From Lachnospiraceae bacterium (lineage in GTDB: Bacteria; Bacillota; Clostridia; Lachnospirales; Lachnospiraceae): 51,217 nucleotides of DNA. The position numbers and the translations under genes were made by a program. Shown one piece after another: positions 42,454 to 51,217 of this stretch. Position 1 is the first letter of the stretch. Each line of letters begins with the position of its first letter. The notes beneath the pieces are model-generated. The model worked only from the letters and a program-made list of their open reading frames with translations. It was not told the origin of the DNA and searched no databases. The stretch spans positions 1 through 51,217 of the forward strand of contig JAFSXN010000146.1 of assembly GCA_017444015.1 (NCBI GenBank), in the 5' to 3' direction.

Positions 42454-42481
42454 ATTATACTCATACTAAACTGAAAGTCAA
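42454..42481 (-). promoter_or_regulatory. Promoter of the XRE-cupin regulator
   Basis: Near-consensus -35 TTGACT (42476-42481) and perfect -10 TATAAT (42454-42459), 16 bases apart. It is the strongest-looking promoter in the window and lies about 65 bases before the regulator ATG. Confidence 0.75.
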
Positions 42482-42494
42482 GTATGATTAATTA

Positions 42495-42527
42495 GAAAAA
42501 CCGGTCAGGCATGCTTCCCTGACCGGC
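42495..42527 (-). terminator. Terminator after carB
   Basis: CCGGTCAGG (42501-42509) pairs with CCTGACCGG (42518-42526) around an 8-base loop. On the minus strand TTTTTC follows. It ends the pyrG-carA-carB transcript about 70 bases after carB. Confidence 0.8.
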
Positions 42528-42596
42528 TCTGTAAGATAAGGAGCAAATCGCATTTTTTAAACGATTCGCGAGTCTATGTTAAACCTCCAATACTTG

Positions 42597-45500
42597 TTAT
42601 ATCGTAGAGATCGTTGGCGTGATATCCTCTAAAATATCCAAAAGAATCCGGACGGTATCAAGGGAGGTAAACATCGTTACCCCGTTTCGGATCGCCTCGC
42701 TTCGAATCGCGACTCCGTCCTCGTAATGGATCCCGGAGAGGATCGCGCGGGTATTGATGATATAGCTGACATAACCGGCCCGGATAGAGCTAAGGATCTC
42801 ATCGCTTCCCTCGCTGAGCTTTCCCCGGATCCTGGTCCTGATCCCTCGCTCCTTTAAAAAGCTCCCGGTCCCGACCGTCGCCTCGATATTAAAGCCCAGA
42901 TCGTAGAATCTTCGGATCAAAGGCAGCGCCTCCTCCTTGTCCTCATCCGCCAGAGTCACGATCACCGTCCCGTATTCCTTCATCTTGATGCCGGAGGCCT
43001 GAAGCGCCTTATACAACGCCCGCTTAAGGCTTCTGTCATAGCCGATGGCCTCTCCCGTCGACTTCATCTCCGGCGACAGATAAGCGTCCATACCGTTCAG
43101 CTTCTCAAAGGAAAAGGCCGGTGCCTTGACATACCACATGGTATCCGATGCTTTATCAGCCCGCCCGAAAGTCCTGACTGTAAAGTCATACCCCTGCGCT
43201 TTCAGCGGCTCCCCTAACATCACCCTGGTTGCGATCTCTACAAGCGGAACCCCCGCGGACTTTGAAAGAAACGGAACCGTCCGGGAGGCCCTGGGATTTA
43301 CTTCGATAATATAGACGTTATCCTCTTTATCAACGATGAACTGTATGTTATAAAGCCCCTTGATCCCAAGAGCTAACCCCAGCCTCTTTGTATATTCCCG
43401 GATTATCTCCTTAACTCTTTCGGAAAGAGAATACGGCGGATACACACTGATACTGTCCCCGGAATGCACACCTGTCCTCTCCACAAGCTCCATGATCCCG
43501 GGCAGGAATACGTCTTCTCCGTCGCAGACCGCATCGACCTCCACCTCCTTGCCGACGATGTACCTGTCGACTAACACCGGCCGTTCGGTATCGATCTCCA
43601 CGGCGCTTTTCAGATACTTCGATAACATTTCCTCATTCGCGACGATCTCCATCGCTCTTCCGCCGAGGACAAAACTCGGCCGTACAAGGACCGGGTATCC
43701 GATCTCTTTCGCGGCCTTTATACCATCCGGGATATTCGTAACCGCAAGCCCTTTAGGCTGCGGGATTTTAAGGCGCTTTATCACCGCTTCAAAGGCATCC
43801 CGATCCTCCGCCATAAAGATTGCCTCCGGCGTCGTTCCGATGATCTTTACCCCTCTCTTCTCAAGCGGCTCCGCCAGATTGACCGCCGTCTGCCCCCCTA
43901 AGGAGGCGATCACCCCAAGAGGCTTTTCCAGCTCCCAGATATTGCAGATGTCCTCTGCGGTCAGCGGCTCAAAATACAGCTTATCCGCCGTCGTATAATC
44001 CGTTGAAACGGTTTCGGGGTTATTGTTGATGATAATGGCCTCATAGCCCATCTCGTGAATGGTCTTGACCGCGTGCACGGTAGAATAGTCAAACTCTACG
44101 CCCTGCCCGATTCGGATCGGCCCCGAGCCCAGTACAATTATCTTTTTATTCTCCGACACCACCGATTCATTTTCTTCCTCGTAGGTCGAATAGAAATAAG
44201 GTACATAGCTTTCAAACTCCCCGGCGCAGGTATCGATCATCTTATACACCGGGAAGATCCCATAGTCCTTCCTGGCCTGCCAGATCTCCTCCTCCGTATG
44301 GTTCGTCAGCTCCGCGATATAGGCATCGGAAAAGCCCATACGCTTTGCCGAATAAAGAAGCTCCCGCTCAGGCAGCATCCCCCCGGATACCTGTTCCAGC
44401 TGTTTTTCAAAATCCACGATCCGTTTGATCTTATCCAAGAAAAACAGATCGATCCGCGTCTTCTCATAGATCACCTGCGGATCCGCACAGAGCCAGAGAA
44501 GCTCCGAGATCGCGTAGATCCGGTCGTCCGTCCCCTCCTCGATATAATGTAAGAGCTTTTCGACCGCTTTCCGCCGATCCTGTTCCTTCTGTTCTTTAGG
44601 AGCAATATCCGCCCCCGTTCTTTCCTCCGAACCAGGCTGCTCACTCACAAGATTCTTCACATCAAATTTCGCGAGATGGATATGATTCTTTCCGTCCTCC
44701 AGAGACCGGATCGCTTTTAAAAGACTTTCCTCAAAGGTCCGCCCGACACTCATGGTCTCTCCGGTGGCCTTCATCTGCGTAGAAAGCACGTTGGAGGCCA
44801 GGGTGAATTTATCAAAGGGGAATCTTGGCAGCTTCGTTACAACGTAATCCAGAGACGGCTCAAAGCAGGCCGGCGTATTGGCAAGTCTGATCTCATCCAG
44901 GCGCATTCCGATGGCGATCTTTGCGGATACTCTGGCGATCGGATAGCCGGTGGCTTTGGAGGCCAGAGCCGAAGACCTTGAAACCCGGGGATTGACCTCG
45001 ATGACATAGTAGGCAAAGGACTGCGGATCTAACGCAAACTGAACGTTGCAGCCGCCCCTTACCTTGAGCTCCCGGATGAGTCTTACGGCGCTGTCCCGAA
45101 GCATCTGATATTCCCTGTTCGTCAGGGTCTGGCTCGGCGCGACGACGATGGAATCTCCGGTATGGATCCCGACCGGATCGAGGTTTTCCATATTGCAGAC
45201 CGTAATGACCGTATCGTTATCGTCCCGGATCACCTCGTATTCGATCTCCTTATAGCCCCGGATGCTCTTTTCCACCAGAACCTGGCCCACGGGAGAAAGA
45301 GATAGGGCATGCTTCATTCTCTCCGCCATCTCCTCCTCGTTATCGGCAAAGCCGCCGCCCGTTCCGCCAAGCGTAAAGGCAGGCCGAAGGATCACGGGAT
45401 AGCCGATCCTTTCCGCTGCGGAAAGCCCCTCTTCTATCGTAGAGGTAATAAAAGAGGGAACCACCGGCTCCCCAAGCTTCTCACACAATTCCTTAAACTG

Positions 45501-45867
45501 CTCCCGGTCCTCTGCCCGTCTGATACTTTCGGCATCGGTTCCAAGAAGCTCGATCTCACATTCAGACAGTACCCCCTTGTCATAGAGCTGTAAGGACAGA
45601 TTTAAGCCCGTCTGGCCTCCCAGTCCCGGAACAATGGCATCCGGCCGCTCATACCGGCAGATCCTTGCCAGATACGGGAGGGTCAGAGGCTCCATATACA
45701 CCTTGTCCGCGATGCTGTGATCCGTCATAATCGTAGCAGGGTTGGAATTCGCCAGGATGACCTCGTAGCCCTCCTCCTTTAACGCTAAACAGGCTTGCGT
45801 TCCCGCGTAATCAAATTCCGCCGCCTGACCGATCACGATCGGCCCCGAGCCTATGACCAGTACCCGC

Positions 45868-45890
<23 letters not shown>
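42597..45890 (-). CDS. carB: Carbamoyl-phosphate synthase large subunit
   Basis: 1097 residues from the chosen ATG. It makes carbamoyl phosphate from bicarbonate, ATP and ammonia supplied by CarA. Seen: IKRVLVIGSGPIVIGQAAEF, first ATP-grasp half (VILRPAFTLGGTGGG, VIEVNPRVSRSSALASKATG), second half (VLVRPSFVLGGRAMEIV, IIEVNPRASRTVPFLSKSAG), and a C-terminal MGS-like allosteric domain. A Lys/Glu-rich insertion of about 35 residues lies near residues 413-447, before the oligomerisation domain. ATG 45890 has GGAGG 7 bases upstream; the frame extends further up but only through carA. It overlaps carA by 23 bases. Confidence 0.97.
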
Positions 45891-48614
<2,724 letters not shown>

Positions 48615-48637
48615 CTATATTTGATGAATGATTCCAC

Positions 48638-48705
48638 GGATTGTTCCGCACTTCGTGCTCCCACAATCCTCCCTATATTCGGATTCTGTGGGGCCCCTAC
48701 CCCAC
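48638..48705. repeat. Two hairpins upstream of pyrG
   Basis: GGATTGT (48638-48644) pairs with ACAATCC (48663-48669), enclosing GCAC-TTC-GTGC (48648-48658). Next to it GTGGGG (48688-48693) pairs with CCCCAC (48700-48705). They lie between gltD and pyrG and may belong to the pyrG leader. Confidence 0.5.
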
Positions 48706-48724
48706 GCCATCCTCATATCTGGGC

Positions 48725-48785
48725 GGGTCATAAAGTCACTCTCCCACTGGAAAACAAGTTTTCCGTGGGAGATGACTTTTGACCC
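48725..48785. repeat. Large 28-bp intergenic hairpin after gltD
   Basis: A 61-base near-palindrome. The left arm (48725-48755) and right arm (48758-48785) pair over 28 bp, with three single-base bulges, all on the left arm, and a 2-base loop. It starts GGGTCATAAAGTCAC and ends GACTTTTGACCC. The left edge of gltD is 6 bases away. No uridine run follows. Size and regularity suggest either a 3' stabilising structure or a small palindromic mobile repeat. Confidence 0.7.
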
Positions 48786-48790
48786 TGGAA

Positions 48791-50275
48791 TCATAGATTT
48801 GTATATCCCATTAACGCCTCATCGACCGCTCTTGCCGCTCCTCTTCCCTCCGCGATGGCCCGGACCACAAGCGACTGCCCGATGTGCATATCACCCGCTG
48901 TGTATACACACTTTTTCGAGGCGGAAAACTGACCGGGCGCTGTTTTTACATTGGTCCGTCCGTCAAGCTCGATCCCGAAGCTCTCCGCTACATATTTCTC
49001 GTTCCCTAAGAATCCCGCTGCGATCAATACAAGCTGTACCGGAACCTTTTTCTCCGAGCCCTCCACAGGGACCATATTCATCCGTCCGGTCTTTTCGTCC
49101 CTCTCAGGCTTTAAAGAGATCAAAACCGCTTCCTTCAGATTCCCCTTTTTATCCTTGATAAATTCTTTAACCGTCGTCTGGTATACCCGGGGATCCTCTC
49201 CGAATTTCCAGATCGCCTCCTCCTGACCGTAATCCACCTTTAAGATCCTTGGCCACTCCGGCCACGGATTCGAAGCAGTCCTCTCTGCGGGAGGCTTTGG
49301 CATCATCTCAAGCTGTGTAATACTCTTTGCTCCGAGGCGGATACAGGTCCCGACACAGTCGTTTCCGGTATCCCCGCCGCCGATCACAAGCACATCTTTT
49401 CCGGCCGCAAGCTCCGTGGGAGGGTTCTTAAGATCCGAATCCAGCAGAGCCTTTGTGACCTGTCCCAGAAAATCCACGGCAAAAAAGATCCCCTTCGCGT
49501 CTCTTCCGGGAACCTGTAGATCCCTGGGATTTGACGCTCCGCAGGCTAAGATCACACTGTCGTACTCCTTGAGAAGCTGCTCTGCGGAAAGCTCTTTTCC
49601 GACATCCACCCCGGTAAGGAAATGCACACCGGCCTTTTCCATAACAGCGATACGTCGGTCGATCAGCCGTTTATCCAGCTTCATATTCGGGATACCGTAA
49701 CGAAGCAGGCCACCGATCCGATCCTTCCGCTCATAGACCGTTACCTCATGTCCCCTTCGGTTTAAAAGCTGTGCCGCGGAAAGCCCCGCAGGTCCGCTTC
49801 CGACGACCGCCACCTTCTTTCCGGTCCTGACAGCCGGAGGCTCCTCCTCCACCAGACCGTTTGCGAAGGCATATTCGATCACCGCCTTTTCATTTTCTTT
49901 CGTAGAAACCGGAGCATCGCGCAGACCGCAGGTACAGGCCGCCTCACAGAGCGCCGGACACACCCGGCTGGTAAATTCCGGAAGACCGTGCGTTATGGAC
50001 AGCCTCCGATAAGCCTCCTCCATTCTGCCCCGGTAAACGAGATCATTGATCTCCGGAACAAGATTTTTAAGCGGACAGCCCGAAGCCATTCCGGCAAGCA
50101 TCGTCCCTGCCTGACAGAAAGGGATCCCGCAGTCCATGCATCTGGCCGCCTGCTTTTGCTGCTCGGACAACGGCAGACTCTCGTGAAATTCGAGAAAATC
50201 CTGTACCCGTTTCTCCTCGTCCCGGACCTCTCCGTCCTGTCTTGTATACTCCAAGAACCCAGCTGTTTTTCCCAT
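48791..50275 (-). CDS. gltD: Glutamate synthase small subunit
   Basis: 494 residues. It transfers electrons from NAD(P)H through FAD to the GltB subunit for glutamate synthesis. Seen: an N-terminal Fe-S region with cysteines in AARCMDCGIPFCQAG, GCPLKNLVPEIND and VCPALCEAACTCGL, an FAD-binding VAVVGSGPAGLSAAQLLNRRGH, a nucleotide-binding VLVIGGGDTGNDCVGTCIRLG, and a C-terminal VYTAGDMHIGQSLVVRAIAEG. The ATG has GGGAG 5 bases upstream and follows the gltB end by 16 bases. The gene itself looks intact, but its partner gltB is broken. Confidence 0.96.
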   Translation of the reverse strand: MGKTAGFLEYTRQDGEVRDEEKRVQDFLEFHESLPLSEQQKQAARCMDCGIPFCQAGTMLAGMASGCPLKNLVPEINDLVYRGRMEEAYRRLSITHGLPEFTSRVCPALCEAACTCGLRDAPVSTKENEKAVIEYAFANGLVEEEPPAVRTGKKVAVVGSGPAGLSAAQLLNRRGHEVTVYERKDRIGGLLRYGIPNMKLDKRLIDRRIAVMEKAGVHFLTGVDVGKELSAEQLLKEYDSVILACGASNPRDLQVPGRDAKGIFFAVDFLGQVTKALLDSDLKNPPTELAAGKDVLVIGGGDTGNDCVGTCIRLGAKSITQLEMMPKPPAERTASNPWPEWPRILKVDYGQEEAIWKFGEDPRVYQTTVKEFIKDKKGNLKEAVLISLKPERDEKTGRMNMVPVEGSEKKVPVQLVLIAAGFLGNEKYVAESFGIELDGRTNVKTAPGQFSASKKCVYTAGDMHIGQSLVVRAIAEGRGAARAVDEALMGYTNL

Positions 50276-50291
50276 CGCTTCTCTCCCGTTA

Positions 50292-51137
50292 TCAACCTAC
50301 AAACTCTTTGAAGGCCTCTATCTTTGCTGCCTCCGGATCCGCCCCCTGCTCCTCGCTCTTTGCGATCAGCCGAAGCATCTTCTGATAATCAGAAGGAATG
50401 ATCTTTTTAAAGCGCGGAACATATTCCTCAAAATTCTCTAAGATCCTCTTTCCCTTCTTCGAGCCCGTAAGCCGTACATGTTCGCCGATCTCCCGTCTTA
50501 ACTCCTCGAGATCGCTCTTATGCTCTACGCTCTCCATCTTTACGAGCTGTTTATTCAGATTCCGGTAAAGGTGATTCTCTTCATCCAGGACGTAGGCGAT
50601 CCCGCCGCTCATACCTGCAGCAAAATTCTTGCCGGTAGGTCCCAGGATAATTACCAGGCCGCCTGTCATATATTCACAGCCATGCTCGCCGACTCCTTCT
50701 ACGACCGCCGTCGCCCCGGAATTACGGATACAGAACCGCTCGCCCGCCATACCGGAAATATAGGCTTTCCCCGAGGTTGCGCCGTATAAGGCAACATTTC
50801 CGATGATAATATTTTCTCCCGGATCATACCTTGCTTCTTTAGGCGCATAAACAGCTAACTTCCCGCCTGATAAGCCCTTTCCGAAATAATCGTTGCTGTC
50901 GCCGCAAAGCTTTAAGCTCAGGCCCTTTGGGATAAAGGCCCCAAAGCTCTGTCCTCCGGAGCCCGTACAGTTTACGGTTATCGTATCCTCAGGCAGCCCC
51001 TCCGGATAACGCCTCGTGATCTCCGCTCCAAGCAGTGTCCCAAAGGTACGGTCCGTATTTGTTACTGACAGGGAGATCTCGGGTGTACTAACAAATTTTG
51101 GGTAAAAAGGATTCCCATATAGCGACCTCTGGTTCAC
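50292..51137 (-). pseudogene. gltB: 3' fragment of glutamate synthase large subunit (GXGXG domain)
   Basis: The readable frame gives 281 residues. From about residue 18 (NTDRTFGTLLGAEI onward) it matches the C-terminal GXGXG beta-helix domain of GltB: TGSGGQSFGAFIPKGLSL, GKGLSGGKLAVYAP, GATSGKAYISGMAGERF and GEHGCEYMTGGLVIILG. The first 17 residues have no GltB character, and an in-frame TGA lies at 51159-51161. The FMN, Fe-S and glutaminase domains that should precede this part are not contiguous. The frame could begin at GTG 51137, without a ribosome site. Insertion of foreign DNA or a rearrangement at about 51,090 is the simplest reading. It is not known whether the rest lies beyond the window. 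Confidence 0.7.
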
Positions 51138-51217
51138 CCAAGCGAATTTATTAATGCTTCATCTACATCATTCCAGTTGCCTGATTCATATTTTGTTTTG
51201 AGGGTAAGCATACCCTG
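51090..51217 (-). other. AT-rich sequence of unknown origin interrupting gltB
   Basis: About 128 bases between the last GltB-like codons and the window edge. They are AT-rich compared with gltD and gltB. In a second minus-strand frame, 27 codons stay open from the edge to a TGA at 51134-51136, ending ESGNWNDVDEALINSLG. It could be the tail of a transposase or another inserted gene. I recognise no family, and no terminal repeat can be tested because the other end is outside the window. Confidence 0.4.

Overview
The window is chromosomal DNA of a low-to-mid GC Firmicute, most likely a Lachnospiraceae or related clostridial bacterium. This rests on gene order (rimP-nusA-ylxQ-infB-rbfA-nrnA-truB-ribF-rpsO-pnp, and asp23-nusB-xseA-xseB-ispA-dxs-tlyA-nadK-argR-recN), strong AGGAGG-type ribosome binding sites, and accessory families common in Lachnospiraceae (DUF5662, a TPR-DUF4037-DUF4125 fusion). 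All assignments come from reading the sequence; no database search was run. Every confident gene except one (the RqcH/NFACT gene at 6442-8202) is on the minus strand, so genes run in order from high to low coordinates.

Layout, left to right. (1) 1-6329: an apparent four-gene minus-strand operon: a chemoreceptor, a TPR protein with a nucleotidyltransferase-like DUF4037 and a DUF4125 domain, a zinc-ribbon single-pass membrane protein, and a DUF5662 protein, followed by three hairpins. (2) 6362-8202: the ribosome quality control factor RqcH. (3) 8281-20030: a long collinear run from asp23 through nusB, xseA, xseB, ispA, dxs, tlyA, nadK, argR and recN to an unknown membrane protein and glycogen synthase. 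(4) 20054-24600: a transglutaminase-like lipoprotein, release factor 3 (prfC, preceded by a tiny in-frame leader ORF) and deoB. (5) 24600-25213: an intergenic region of about 700 bases with a cluster of DnaA-box sequences, an AT-rich stretch, a terminator and five tandem hexamers. (6) 25214-37900: the translation cluster pnp, rpsO, a Na/Pi cotransporter, ribF, truB, nrnA, rbfA, infB, ylxQ, nusA and rimP; the usual ylxR/rnpM gene is missing. (7) 37980-42481: a potABCD polyamine importer with an upstream cupin-type XRE regulator; both promoters carry a similar 16-base motif. (8) 42495-48599: pyrG-carA-carB. (9) 48638-51217: hairpin-rich spacer, gltD, and only the 3' part of gltB, which breaks off at about 51,090 into unrelated AT-rich sequence at the window edge.

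Functionally most of the window is housekeeping: translation initiation and maturation, RNA decay, isoprenoid precursor and NADP synthesis, DNA repair, and glutamine-dependent nitrogen use (pyrG, carAB, gltBD). The least ordinary parts are the chemoreceptor/TPR-nucleotidyltransferase operon, the DnaA-box cluster between deoB and pnp, the shared operator-like motif of the polyamine locus, the large intergenic inverted repeats, and the broken gltB. Sporulation genes that often flank the asp23 and recN clusters in spore formers are absent here.
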